Assembly (NCBI GenBank): GCA_025920435.1
Contig: JAPDLT010000004.1
Coordinates: 1-51,085, forward strand
Direction of reading: 5' to 3'
Origin: Candidatus Rehaiarchaeum fermentans
GTDB taxonomy: Archaea > Nanobdellota > Nanobdellia > Parvarchaeales > Parvarchaeaceae
Length of the DNA: 51,085 nucleotides
In this document: positions 41,199-50,296 of the stretch, in pieces
Numbering within the stretch: position 1 is the first letter of the stretch
Layout: each line of letters starts with the position of its first letter
Translations under genes and position numbers: made by a program
The notes under the pieces: generated by a model
Databases searched by the model: none
What the model was told of the DNA's origin: nothing
The model's input: only the letters and a program-made list of their open reading frames with translations

Positions 41199-42897
41199 TC
41201 CAAGCTCTTTTTACATCTTCATAAAATTTTCGAAGTGTATCTTTAGAAATAAACCTGGCTGTATCAATTATTTCTTGAGGACCATATTTTTTAATTAATT
41301 TTTCATTAATTTTATCCGGATCTAATTTTGATTGCTGACTAGGAACTAAAAAATTACTTAAATCTTCTACTGCGCCATAAATACTCAAAAAATCATTTTT
41401 GAAGGTTTCATAAAAATCATGTTTAAAAGAATTGTAAATATCTAAAAACATAGAAGATTGCTTCTTTTGCTCTTTCTTTTCTTCCTTCTGCTCTTTTTTA
41501 TCAAATTCAGCAATCAAATTTTGCATATCTTTATCAATTGCTTCCAAAGAACTCTTAAGACCGTACTGTTCAAATACTGTTTTTTGAAGCTTTAATGCAA
41601 TTGCTTTATTTAATAAATTCCATTCGGAAGGAAGAAATGCAAAAGAATAAAAGTTAAGCGAAACTCCTCCTTGATATATTTCTGGAAATGATTGAGGAAT
41701 TGTATATGGTCTAGATGAGTAATTTGGAATAGAAGAAAAATTAAATTCTACATCTAACTTTAATGCAGTTATAAATTTAGGACCTATCTTTGCTAATCTT
41801 CTAGCTTCATATGTAGCATCATCTTCATTTGGCAATTTACTAAACGAAGGAACAGGTTTAGGAGAAACCGCTACAATTTTTTCTACCCCTCTTTCACCAA
41901 ATACCTTTCTCTTAATTATTCTAAGTGCTCTATAATAACTTTCTGAAAAACCGAGAAAAGAAAAAGAAAGTTTAAATTTATCAAAAAATGTATCTCCCAC
42001 TCCTTGCATAAAGTCCTTTTCACTACCTACTGTCCTTATCTGCATTCTATTCCTCAAATTTATATATTCTGCTGCTTGAGCTACATACATTTTATAGGAA
42101 GCATATTCCATTTTTAGTTGGTTTACAGTTATCTGAAATCTTGTCCTTAATTCTTGTTCTGCATATTTTTTCCAGATCAAATATTCTTGAAATCTAGGCA
42201 ATACGATTCCCTTTATTTTATTGTTATAATCTAATTTGTCCTTTGCACTTGCATCATTTACACCCGGCTTAGGCAAGAGTCTGTCTATGTCCTTTTCTCC
42301 ATTTGCAGCATAGAAAAGAGAAAGTACCGGCATGTTTGCTCGTTGAGATATTTGCAACAGCGAATCTGGCCCTCTCCTTGCATCAACATTATCGATCCAA
42401 ATTTGCTTTAAAGTACGCTCTGCAGCTTCTGCCTCACTACCTCCCTTCTTTAATTTATCAAAGAGCTCGATTCTTTCTTTTAGAGTTCTAGCTTCATAAA
42501 AAAGACGCTCTATTAATTTAGTCAAATTGTAAATAGTGCTAAGTATATTACTAATTCTATCATCTAAAATAGATCGTCTTGTTAAAAGAGTAACTAAATA
42601 ATTAGAAAAAGCAGAAGGTTCTATGCCTTCATACATTTTCAATTGCTTAAATCTGTATTTTCCATAAATTTTCCCAACAAAGTCTATTAGTTTTGAGGCA
42701 GTATTAAGCGAATCAATATCAAATTTTAAAGATACTTCTGGAGAAGGACTTCCTTTTATCTTTCGTTTTCTGGCTTGTGGATTCTGCCCGATAAACATTA
42801 AATTATTTATCAAATCATCCAATTCTGAAATGGAAAACTTGTTTAAATCGTCAGTAGTAAGCTCCTCTATCTTTTTTTTAGAAGTACCTTTTTCCAT
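41188..42897 (-). CDS. Unrecognised 569-aa protein
   Basis: No family recognised. Roughly 1-320 is helical and charged, then a folded region with beta segments (FNFSSIPNYSSRPYTIPQSFPEIYQGGVSLNFYSFAFLP part) and a Lys/Gln/Glu linker (QKEEKKEQKKQ) followed by an amphipathic stretch DIYNSFKHDFYETFKNDFLS. IYNSFKHDF is close to IYNTLKSDF in the 130-aa repeat protein, suggesting a shared surface or partner. No signal peptide or membrane helix. Promoter region: CATTTTAATAATTTG about 26 bp before the ATG. A lineage-specific protein is likely. Confidence 0.75.
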   Translation of the reverse strand: MEKGTSKKKIEELTTDDLNKFSISELDDLINNLMFIGQNPQARKRKIKGSPSPEVSLKFDIDSLNTASKLIDFVGKIYGKYRFKQLKMYEGIEPSAFSNYLVTLLTRRSILDDRISNILSTIYNLTKLIERLFYEARTLKERIELFDKLKKGGSEAEAAERTLKQIWIDNVDARRGPDSLLQISQRANMPVLSLFYAANGEKDIDRLLPKPGVNDASAKDKLDYNNKIKGIVLPRFQEYLIWKKYAEQELRTRFQITVNQLKMEYASYKMYVAQAAEYINLRNRMQIRTVGSEKDFMQGVGDTFFDKFKLSFSFLGFSESYYRALRIIKRKVFGERGVEKIVAVSPKPVPSFSKLPNEDDATYEARRLAKIGPKFITALKLDVEFNFSSIPNYSSRPYTIPQSFPEIYQGGVSLNFYSFAFLPSEWNLLNKAIALKLQKTVFEQYGLKSSLEAIDKDMQNLIAEFDKKEQKEEKKEQKKQSSMFLDIYNSFKHDFYETFKNDFLSIYGAVEDLSNFLVPSQQSKLDPDKINEKLIKKYGPQEIIDTARFISKDTLRKFYEDVKRAWITF

Positions 42898-43036
42898 AAA
42901 TAATTGAGAGAAACAAATTATTAAAATGAAACATTTTACTTTTTAAAGCCTGTATCTAAAATGTTCTTATAAAGTCATTTTAACACTCCTTTCAATTTAT
43001 TTGCAGAATTAAATACTTTGACCGATTAATATAGCA

Positions 43037-44107
43037 ATGGAAGACCCATTAAAAAATTTACTTGATTCAATAAACAAGCTATTTTCTACCACAGAACTTG
43101 TGTCTGCAAAAGTAGAAGAATTGAACAAGAGAATTGATTATTTAGCTTCTTTTATAGGCTTAGAAGAAGGAGAAAATGAGAAAAGCCCAGAACCTCCCGG
43201 TCAACTTGCAGGTTTATCATTAAGTATTTTAGATAAAACTTTACCTCCTCAAAAAGCAAATACGGTAAAAGCCTATATATTAAGAACTTTGGCTGTTTTT
43301 AGGCACTATATCAAATCTATAGTGCTCTTTGGAAGTGCTAAAAGGAAAGAAGATTATGGCCCTAATTCTGATATAGATATTGCATTTATAGTAGATCCAT
43401 CTGATGTAAGCACTATTCCGCCTGATGAATTGAATTCAAGACTTTTTGGAAAACTTAGTGAAATTGCTGCAGCGTATTCGGATAAAATACACCCCCAAGG
43501 ATGGACAATAGTCGATTTATGGAGAGGAATAGTAAAACCAGATCCTGTTATGCTTACATTACTTAGGGATGGAATTGCTATTTATGATACTGGATTCTTC
43601 TATTCATTACAAAAATTATACAAAGAAGGTTTAATTGTTCCTACAATATCTTCCATTGATTCATTAATTTCGCAAGGAGAATTTATGCTAAATTGGGCGC
43701 AGGATACTCTCACTAGAAGACTAGCAAATGATTTATTTTTAGCAGTTACAAGCTCTTCACAGGCAATGTTAATGGAATATGGATATATGCCTCCAGTTCC
43801 AAAAGAAGTTCCAAAGGCTTTATATGAAGTATTTGTTACAAAAGAAAAACTTCTTGACGCTGCTGATGTAAGAGGAGCAGAAGAAGTCATAACATGGTGG
43901 AAAAAGATAGAAAAAGGGGAAATAGCTCAAATAAACGGTAAAGATTACGAAGAAAAATTCAACATAGCAAAATCGTTTGTAGAAAAGGCAATGCAAATAA
44001 TAATAAATCATAGAAAAGCAAAGGGATTACCAAGCCCCGCGATTGTAGACTTTGCTGCCACTGAAAGTGAGAATACAAATATAAATCCTAAAACTAGCTA
44101 TAAATAA
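43037..44107 (+). CDS. Nucleotidyltransferase-HEPN fusion protein
   Basis: 356 aa. Residues 1-60 are a short coiled coil. The minimal nucleotidyltransferase (MNT) motif is VLFGSAKRKEDYGPNSDIDIAFIV (GSxxx...SDID), at about 97-120, with a further acidic strand TIVDLW. The C-terminal half (about 205-345) is an all-helical HEPN-like domain. MNT and HEPN usually come from two adjacent genes, as in type VII toxin-antitoxin pairs; here they are one chain. I find no Rx4-6H motif in the HEPN half, so it may be a non-toxic, substrate-binding version. Leaderless-type TATA (GAATTAAATACTTTG) about 26 bp upstream. Confidence 0.8.
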   Translation: MEDPLKNLLDSINKLFSTTELVSAKVEELNKRIDYLASFIGLEEGENEKSPEPPGQLAGLSLSILDKTLPPQKANTVKAYILRTLAVFRHYIKSIVLFGSAKRKEDYGPNSDIDIAFIVDPSDVSTIPPDELNSRLFGKLSEIAAAYSDKIHPQGWTIVDLWRGIVKPDPVMLTLLRDGIAIYDTGFFYSLQKLYKEGLIVPTISSIDSLISQGEFMLNWAQDTLTRRLANDLFLAVTSSSQAMLMEYGYMPPVPKEVPKALYEVFVTKEKLLDAADVRGAEEVITWWKKIEKGEIAQINGKDYEEKFNIAKSFVEKAMQIIINHRKAKGLPSPAIVDFAATESENTNINPKTSYK

Positions 44108-44110
44108 ACC

Positions 44111-44368
44111 ATGAAGGCAGTCATAGTATCTTATAGAAGGGGAAGACATACTCAAAAATTAAGACAGGCTATAGTAAAAATAGAAGGAATAAAAAATAGA
44201 GAAGAAGCTAAAAAATTGATTGGAAAGGAGGTAGAAATATCATTTTCAAAAGCAAGTATAAAAGGCAAAATAACAAGAGCTCATGGAAATAATGGTAAAG
44301 TAGTTGTTCTTTTTGAAAGAGGAATGCCCGGTCAAGCTATAGGAAAAGAAATAAAAATAAATGGATGA
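44111..44368 (+). CDS. rpl35ae: Ribosomal protein eL33 (L35Ae)
   Basis: 85 aa. MKAVIVSYRRGRHTQK, AKKLIGKEVEISF and GKITRAHGNNGKVVVLFERGMPGQAIG are the eL33 signature. It starts 3 bp after the MNT-HEPN stop and overlaps GluRS by 8 bp (ATGGATGA), so all three may share a transcript. Confidence 0.96.
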   Translation: MKAVIVSYRRGRHTQKLRQAIVKIEGIKNREEAKKLIGKEVEISFSKASIKGKITRAHGNNGKVVVLFERGMPGQAIGKEIKING

Positions 44369-46004
44369 TGAAAAGATAAGAAGAATAGTAATTGAAAACG
44401 CGTTAAAATACGGAAAAAGTGATACTAAATTCGTAATTAACAAAATAATAGGAGAAAATAAAGATTTAGTAAAGAATATAAAAGAGTTAGTACAAAAAGT
44501 AAATCAAATAGTAAATGAGGTAAATTCTTTAAGTAGAGATAAATTAGAAGAAGAAGCATCTATACGAGGAATAACATTAAAGAAGGAAGAAAAAGAGTTT
44601 GATCTTAAACCCCTGCCGAATGTAAATGGAGAAGTAATTCTAAGAATTCCTCCAGAACCTTCTGGCTATATGCATTTAGGACATGCAATTTCCTTTATGA
44701 TAAATTACTTGTATAAATTAAAATACAATGGAAAATTAGTTCTAAGATTTGAAGACACAAATCCGGAAAAAGTTAAAAAAGAATACATTGACTACTTCAA
44801 AAAGTACATCAGCTGGTTAGGGATAAATTGGGATGTAGAAAAAATAGCTAGTAATGACATGGAAATAATTTACAGTTATGGTGAAAAATTAATAAAGGAA
44901 GGGAAAGCCTACGTTTGCACTTGTTCTAAAGAACAAATAAAAGAAAACAGATTAAAAGGAATAGCATGTTCATGTAGATCAAGAAGTGTTGAAGAGAATT
45001 TAGAGCTATGGGAACTTGCGAAAACTGGTAGGATAGAAGAAGGAAAAGCAACAGTTAGACTTATAGGAGATATGAAAAGTGAGGATATGTCACTTAGAGA
45101 CCCTAATATATTCAGGATCAAATTCACTAAATATAAAAATTACACTTTATGGCCTTTATATGACTTTGAAAATACGGTAGAAGATTATCTTGATAAAGTA
45201 ACCCACATAATAAGGAGTAATGAGTTTAAAAATTCTGTCCAAAATTTAATTAGAGAATACTTAAACTTTACTAAACCTACGATAATACAGTATGCAAGAT
45301 TTAACTTTGAAGGAACTCCATTTTCAAAGCGAAAAATAAGAGAATTAATTTCGCAAGGAAAGATATCAAGTTGGGAAGATTTAAGGCTTCCTACAATGAG
45401 TTCCATAGAAAGAAGAGGAATATTACCACAAGCAATAAAAGAATTTGTTATAAGAAATGGTTATTCAGAATCTTCTCATACTTATGAGTGGGAAGCTCTT
45501 CTGACACTTAACAGAAAAATATTAGATCCTATTAGCAAAAGATTGTTCTTTGTAATTGATCCAGTAAAAATAAATATAAATTATGATGGAGAAATAGAAA
45601 TACCATATCATCCAACTCAAAACCTCGGAAAGAGAAAAATTAAAGTAAATGGATTTGTATACATTTCTAAAAACGATTTAGAATATGATAAGTTATTAAG
45701 ATTAAAAGACTTTGTATCTGTAAGAATTAACAAGGACAACACTGCAGTTATAGTTAGCAAAGAAAAAATAGGGAATGAAAAAATAATTCAATGGGTTGGG
45801 AATGATTTTTTAAACGCTAAATTAGTAAAGATAAATGAACTTTTGAAGGGAGAAGATATAAACCCAGAAAGCTTAAAGGAATACGATGGTTTTTTAGAAT
45901 CTAATGGCTCTCTATTAAGTGAGGGAGAAATCGTTCAGTTCGAAAGAATAGGGTTTGCCAGATTAGATAACAAAGAAAAGAACGTTTTTATATATAGTTG
46001 TTAA
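44361..46004 (+). CDS. gltX: Glutamyl-tRNA synthetase, archaeal type
   Basis: 547 aa. N-terminal helical extension (about 1-90), then RIPPEPSGYMHLGHAIS (HIGH signature as HLGH), LRFEDTNPEKV, and GTPFSKRKI (KMSKS-like), followed by an archaeal/eukaryotic-type beta-barrel anticodon domain. Charges tRNA-Glu, and possibly tRNA-Gln for later amidation. The archaeal family is usually 550-570 aa, so it is near full length. Confidence 0.97.
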   Translation: MDDEKIRRIVIENALKYGKSDTKFVINKIIGENKDLVKNIKELVQKVNQIVNEVNSLSRDKLEEEASIRGITLKKEEKEFDLKPLPNVNGEVILRIPPEPSGYMHLGHAISFMINYLYKLKYNGKLVLRFEDTNPEKVKKEYIDYFKKYISWLGINWDVEKIASNDMEIIYSYGEKLIKEGKAYVCTCSKEQIKENRLKGIACSCRSRSVEENLELWELAKTGRIEEGKATVRLIGDMKSEDMSLRDPNIFRIKFTKYKNYTLWPLYDFENTVEDYLDKVTHIIRSNEFKNSVQNLIREYLNFTKPTIIQYARFNFEGTPFSKRKIRELISQGKISSWEDLRLPTMSSIERRGILPQAIKEFVIRNGYSESSHTYEWEALLTLNRKILDPISKRLFFVIDPVKININYDGEIEIPYHPTQNLGKRKIKVNGFVYISKNDLEYDKLLRLKDFVSVRINKDNTAVIVSKEKIGNEKIIQWVGNDFLNAKLVKINELLKGEDINPESLKEYDGFLESNGSLLSEGEIVQFERIGFARLDNKEKNVFIYSC

Positions 46005-46046
46005 AACAAATTAAAAATTAAAAGAAAATTCTTTATTTAAATTAAC

Positions 46047-48326
46047 TTATTCACACTTAGTATATCCGCAATTCTTGCAGATGAAACAGCCGGCTTCAAA
46101 AACTAAAGTCTGCTGTCCACATACAGGACAAACTTTTGCACCTTTTATTTCTCCTTCTATTACTCCATGAAGTGAATTTGAAGAGGCTGTAAGTAAATTT
46201 ACAGTATTGGTGCCTTTTAAGGAAATTTCTATTGCTTTAGCAACGGCATCTGGAACTGAAAACAATTGTATTCCATTGAACCACTTTGATCTTGATCCTT
46301 TTATGCCTTTAAGCTTTTTAATTACATCCTCAACATCACCTCCCTTTTGAAGATACATACTGATCAGTTTTCCTATTGCTTCAGTATATGCTCTTTCGTC
46401 TTCTCCCACTTTGCCTAACGTTACAAATACTTCTTTAACTTTATTTGTGTTATCTTTATTCACAGTTACGTACAAAGATCCTTCTTCTAATGGAAGTTTT
46501 ACAGTATTTCCTTCTAAAATTAAAGGCCTTTCATAGTCTTCAGTTTTTTCTTGTGTTTTATTCTTATTATTATCTTCATTTTCTATTGGCTTAAGTATAT
46601 CTTCCTTAGATCCTTCTCTATAAACTGTTATTGATTTACACCCTAATTCCCACGCATAAAGATAAATTTTATTTACATCCTCTAAAGTTGCAGTGCTTGG
46701 TAAATTTACAGTTGAAGAAATACTAGCATCAATGTGCTTTTGAATTGTAGCTTGTAATTTAACTCTAAAGTAAGGATCTATTTTATGTGCAGTTACAAAT
46801 ATAGGAGGTAGGTCTTTTTCATCCTTTATTCCAAACTTTTGCATGTATTCTTCAACTATTGGAACAAATACCTTAAATTCTCCCTTAGAAAGGGACTCAG
46901 ATCTTCTTATAAAACTAAGTGCAAATATAGGTTCTATTCCATTGCTTACTCCTGCCATTGATGAAATACTTCCAGTAGGCGCTATAGATAAAAGTGCTAC
47001 ATTTCTCAATCCTTGTTTCCTTATTTTTTCTCTAATTTTTTCAGGAAGCCTCTTAGCAAAGGGTCTTTCAAGATATTTTTCTGCATCAAAACCTGGGAAA
47101 GAACCCTTTTCCTTGGCTATCTCAGAACTCTCATCATAAGCTATTTCTTTTATAAACTTGAATAACTTATCTGAAAATTCTATAGCTTCTTCGCTATCAT
47201 ATTTAATTCCTAGCCTTATGAACATATCAGCTAGGCCCATTACTCCTAAACCTATTCTCCTGGAGTAAACGCTTTCTTCAGCTTGCTCCTTTAATGGATG
47301 TCTAGGATAGTTATAATCTAAAACGTCATCCAAAAATCTAACTCCTATTCTTACCAACTTTTCTAGAGTTTCCCAGTCTAATTCTGCCTTGTCAGTAAAT
47401 GAGTTCTTCACTAACTTTGAAAGATTTATACTACCAAGATCACAAACACCATAATCTTCTAAAGGTTCTTCTGCACAAGGATTTGTTCCGTGTAATTCCA
47501 TTCTTTTATCATAATCAGAAGGAGACTCTTCTTTTACTCTATCCCAAAATATGATGCCTGGATCTCCAGTTTCTAATGCAGTCTTTATCATTTTGTACCA
47601 GAGATCTCTTGCTCTTATCTTTTTCCTTACTTCAACTTTATCATTTTTGAAATAAAGTTCAAATTCTTTATCGTTCTTAACTGCCTCCATGAATTCCTTG
47701 TTAACTTTTACGCTGATGTTAGCATATCTTACTTTAGTTTTATCTGCCTTGATGGTAACAAAGTCTTCTACATCTGGATGACTTACATCGATTGTTATCA
47801 TCAATGCTCCTCTCCTTCCTGACTGACCAATTAAACCAGTTGTTAAAGAGTAAAGCTCCATGAAGGAAACAGCACCAGTAGAAGTTATAGCTGCGTTATT
47901 TACAGGAGAGTCCTTGGGTCTTAAAATAGAAATGTCAATACCTACTCCTCCTCCATAACTATAAGTCCTTGCCATTTCTTTAGCACAATCATATATTCCT
48001 TCAATACTGTCTTCTTTAATAGGAATAAAATAACAGTTTATTAACGTAGACTTAACCTTTGATCCTGCGCCAAATAAGATCCTTCCTCCAGGTACAAATT
48101 TAAAGTCTTCAAGTAGCCAATAAAATTTCTCACTCCACGTTTCTTTATCTTTTTCTACGCTAGCTATTTCTGAAGCTGTTCTTTTCCATGTTTCAACAGG
48201 AGTCTTTTCTAAATAAGATCCGTCTTTGTCCCTTAAAGCATATTTTTCATAAAATACTCTTGCCCTAAATTCATCTCCGTTAAAGAATTCTAGTGTTTCC
48301 TTTGGTAGTTCAACATTCTTTGCCAT
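46047..48326 (-). CDS. nrdJ: Ribonucleotide reductase, class II (adenosylcobalamin-dependent)
   Basis: Reduces ribonucleotides to deoxyribonucleotides without oxygen dependence, using coenzyme B12. 759 aa, no intein. Active-site blocks: STLINCYF (Cys98), TNPCAEEPLEDYGVCDLGSINLS (N-C-E triad) and APTGSISSMAGVSNGIEP. STVNLPSTATLEDV follows. The C-terminal CPVCGQ...CKNCGYTKCE zinc ribbon, typical of class II enzymes, closes the chain. GCTTTTAAAGTG is centred about 26 bp before the ATG. B12 must come from the environment or host, or from genes outside. Confidence 0.96.
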   Translation of the reverse strand: MAKNVELPKETLEFFNGDEFRARVFYEKYALRDKDGSYLEKTPVETWKRTASEIASVEKDKETWSEKFYWLLEDFKFVPGGRILFGAGSKVKSTLINCYFIPIKEDSIEGIYDCAKEMARTYSYGGGVGIDISILRPKDSPVNNAAITSTGAVSFMELYSLTTGLIGQSGRRGALMITIDVSHPDVEDFVTIKADKTKVRYANISVKVNKEFMEAVKNDKEFELYFKNDKVEVRKKIRARDLWYKMIKTALETGDPGIIFWDRVKEESPSDYDKRMELHGTNPCAEEPLEDYGVCDLGSINLSKLVKNSFTDKAELDWETLEKLVRIGVRFLDDVLDYNYPRHPLKEQAEESVYSRRIGLGVMGLADMFIRLGIKYDSEEAIEFSDKLFKFIKEIAYDESSEIAKEKGSFPGFDAEKYLERPFAKRLPEKIREKIRKQGLRNVALLSIAPTGSISSMAGVSNGIEPIFALSFIRRSESLSKGEFKVFVPIVEEYMQKFGIKDEKDLPPIFVTAHKIDPYFRVKLQATIQKHIDASISSTVNLPSTATLEDVNKIYLYAWELGCKSITVYREGSKEDILKPIENEDNNKNKTQEKTEDYERPLILEGNTVKLPLEEGSLYVTVNKDNTNKVKEVFVTLGKVGEDERAYTEAIGKLISMYLQKGGDVEDVIKKLKGIKGSRSKWFNGIQLFSVPDAVAKAIEISLKGTNTVNLLTASSNSLHGVIEGEIKGAKVCPVCGQQTLVFEAGCFICKNCGYTKCE

Positions 48327-48446
48327 CTTAAAACGATTTAGTTACACTTTAAAAGCTTTAAAGTAAAAATTTTAATATTTCTACTCTTTTTAAAGTTTAA
48401 AAGCATAAAAAATTTAAAATTATATAAAATCAAGTAGAATAGCAAT

Positions 48447-48821
48447 ATGGAAGTACACATCGTAATAGGAGATCCAAAATCTAAAAAGACGTATCAGAAG
48501 GATGTTGAAGAAAATCCATTTATAGGCAAAGAAATAGGAGAAAAAGTAAGTCTTGATGCAATAGGTTTAGAAGGATATGAAGGAATAATAACGGGAGGAA
48601 GTTATGAAACTGGCCATCCTATGAAGCCCGGATTAAAAACTCAAGGATTAGTTTCACAACTCTTCGAACCTTATTCATTTAATAATTGGTTCGAAAACAG
48701 AAGAAGGAAAAAGGTAGCTGGAGCAATAATAAGCAATAAGACTTCACAAATAAACATAAAAATCATAAAAGAAGGAAATAAACCTATTTCTGAAATAATT
48801 CCACCTAGAAATAAAAAATAA
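48447..48821 (+). CDS. rps6e: Ribosomal protein eS6
   Basis: 124 aa. GDPKSKKTYQKDVEE, FIGKEIGEKVSLDAIGLEGYEG and ITGGSYETGHPMKPG are diagnostic. TTATATAAAATC is about 22 bp before the ATG, again leaderless. It is followed 30 bp later by aIF2 gamma, which has its own TATA, a neighbourhood conserved in many archaea. Confidence 0.96.
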   Translation: MEVHIVIGDPKSKKTYQKDVEENPFIGKEIGEKVSLDAIGLEGYEGIITGGSYETGHPMKPGLKTQGLVSQLFEPYSFNNWFENRRRKKVAGAIISNKTSQINIKIIKEGNKPISEIIPPRNKK

Positions 48822-48851
48822 ATTTATATTTGAATAAGAACAAATCGAAAA

Positions 48852-49967
48852 ATGAAAAACATTGTTATAGATGTAATAGGAAGCTTTTCTGATGGAAAAA
48901 CTACATTAGTCAAGGCACTTACTAATGAAACTACGTTGAGACATAGTGAAGAAGCTAAATATGGAATGACTATAAGACTTGGATATGCTCATTTCACGAT
49001 ATATAAAAATAAATCATCATTTTCTTTAAAAGAAGGAGAGCCGTACATGAATGTTTCCGTTATAGATTCTCCGGGCCACCAACAACTTTTATCTATAATG
49101 ATAAGTGGAGCTTCTATTGTTGATGGCGCAATATTAGTTGTTGCAGCTAATAAAAACATTCAAATGCAAGCAATAGAACACTTACAAACTATTAAAAAAA
49201 TAGGAATAAAAAATTTGGTAGTAGCGCAAAGCAAAATAGATATTGTGAGCAAGGAAAGAGCTATAGAAAGCTATAAAGAAATAAGAGATCTCTTAGATAA
49301 GGAAGGATACAATAATGCAAGAATAATTCCAGTATTTGCAGCACAAAATATAAATATAGAGGAGCTTTTATCAGAAATTGCAAAATTTGAGAAACCTGAA
49401 GAAGAAGGTAGCTTAATCATGCCTATAGTAAGATCATTTGATGTAAATAGGCCTGGTACAAAAATATCTAAGATAAAAGGCGCAGTAATAGGAGGAGGTG
49501 TAAAAAGAGGAAAGTTAAAAGTAGGAGACAAAATAAAAATATTGCCTGCTATAAATTTTGAAGGAAAAGAAATAGAATTGCATTCAGAAGTAGAAGAAAT
49601 ACAAAGTGAATTTGGAGAAGAAAAAGAAGTAGAAAGAGGAAAAACTATAGGAGTTCTTACGAAGCTAGATCCATCATTATCGAGAAATGATGAATTAGCA
49701 GGAAGAGTTTTAGTAAGTGAAAATGAGGAAATCGAATATACAAATAAAATATCTTTGGAAGGAGAAGTAAAAGACTTAGAAAAGGATGAAACAGTATTAT
49801 TACACATATTGTCAATGAGGTTTGGAGGAAGAATAATAAATAAAAAAGAAAATTTAGTAGAAATCGCATTAGATAGGAAAATTCCTTACTTTAAAGGAGA
49901 AACTGCTTTAGTTTCTAAAAGAATAAACAATACGTGGGTTTTAGTAACTGGATTAAAATGCGAATAA
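48852..49967 (+). CDS. eif2g: Translation initiation factor aIF2 gamma, divergent
   Basis: 371 aa versus about 410. LRHSEEAKYGMTIRLGYA and RSFDVNRPGTKISKIKGAVIGG identify it as the Met-tRNAi-binding GTPase, not SelB. Odd features: the P-loop is GSFSDGKT instead of GHVDHGKT; G3 is DSPGHQ instead of DAPGHE; G4 is SKID instead of NKID. The four-Cys zinc knuckle that normally follows RLGYA is absent: HFTIYKNKSSFSLKEGEPY contains no Cys. The rest of domains II and III looks normal. AATTTATATTTG is centred 25 bp before the ATG. Overlaps the PIN gene by 10 bp. Confidence 0.93.
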   Translation: MKNIVIDVIGSFSDGKTTLVKALTNETTLRHSEEAKYGMTIRLGYAHFTIYKNKSSFSLKEGEPYMNVSVIDSPGHQQLLSIMISGASIVDGAILVVAANKNIQMQAIEHLQTIKKIGIKNLVVAQSKIDIVSKERAIESYKEIRDLLDKEGYNNARIIPVFAAQNINIEELLSEIAKFEKPEEEGSLIMPIVRSFDVNRPGTKISKIKGAVIGGGVKRGKLKVGDKIKILPAINFEGKEIELHSEVEEIQSEFGEEKEVERGKTIGVLTKLDPSLSRNDELAGRVLVSENEEIEYTNKISLEGEVKDLEKDETVLLHILSMRFGGRIINKKENLVEIALDRKIPYFKGETALVSKRINNTWVLVTGLKCE

Positions 49968-50296
49968 ACGGGATAATAATAGATACTAATGAAATAGTTT
50001 ATGCAATAAAAAATAAAATCGATATTTACCAATTATTTTTAAGCTCAGACTTTCCACTTAAATTCTTTACAACATCAGAAAATATAAAAGAATTAAAAAA
50101 ATTTGGAATAGATATAAATCCATTAAAAGTAAAAATAATACCTGCTAAGGGCAAAACGGATGAAGAAATAATACGAATAGCAAAAGAAAAAAATTTATTA
50201 ATATTTACAGAAGACAAGGAACTTGCCCTTAAAGCTAAAAAACTAGGATTAAAGGCAGTTAAACTTAAAAATAAGAAATCAATCGAGTTTTATTGA
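49958..50296 (+). CDS. PIN-domain protein (Fcf1/Utp24-like context)
   Basis: The ATG at 49958 (MRINGIIIDTNEIVYA) replaces the track's 49934, which is inside aIF2 gamma. 112 aa. IIIDTNE and TDEEIIRIAKEKNLLIFTEDKELA supply the acidic residues of a PIN RNase (D...T, E/D...D). aIF2 gamma followed by a PIN protein is a conserved archaeal arrangement linked to 18S/16S processing factor Fcf1; that role is inferred from position. Meets the SepF gene tail-to-tail. Confidence 0.82.
   Translation: MRINGIIIDTNEIVYAIKNKIDIYQLFLSSDFPLKFFTTSENIKELKKFGIDINPLKVKIIPAKGKTDEEIIRIAKEKNLLIFTEDKELALKAKKLGLKAVKLKNKKSIEFY

Noticed and set aside
41188-42897. 569-aa orphan as a viral or integrated-element protein
   Set aside because: No integrase, att-like repeat or tRNA-adjacent boundary is visible, and the composition matches the surrounding genes.
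48852-49967. Selenocysteine elongation factor SelB for the translational GTPase
   Set aside because: HSEEAKYGMTIRLGYA and RSFDVNRPGT are aIF2 gamma signatures, and eS6/PIN neighbours fit aIF2 gamma; the odd GTPase motifs are divergence.
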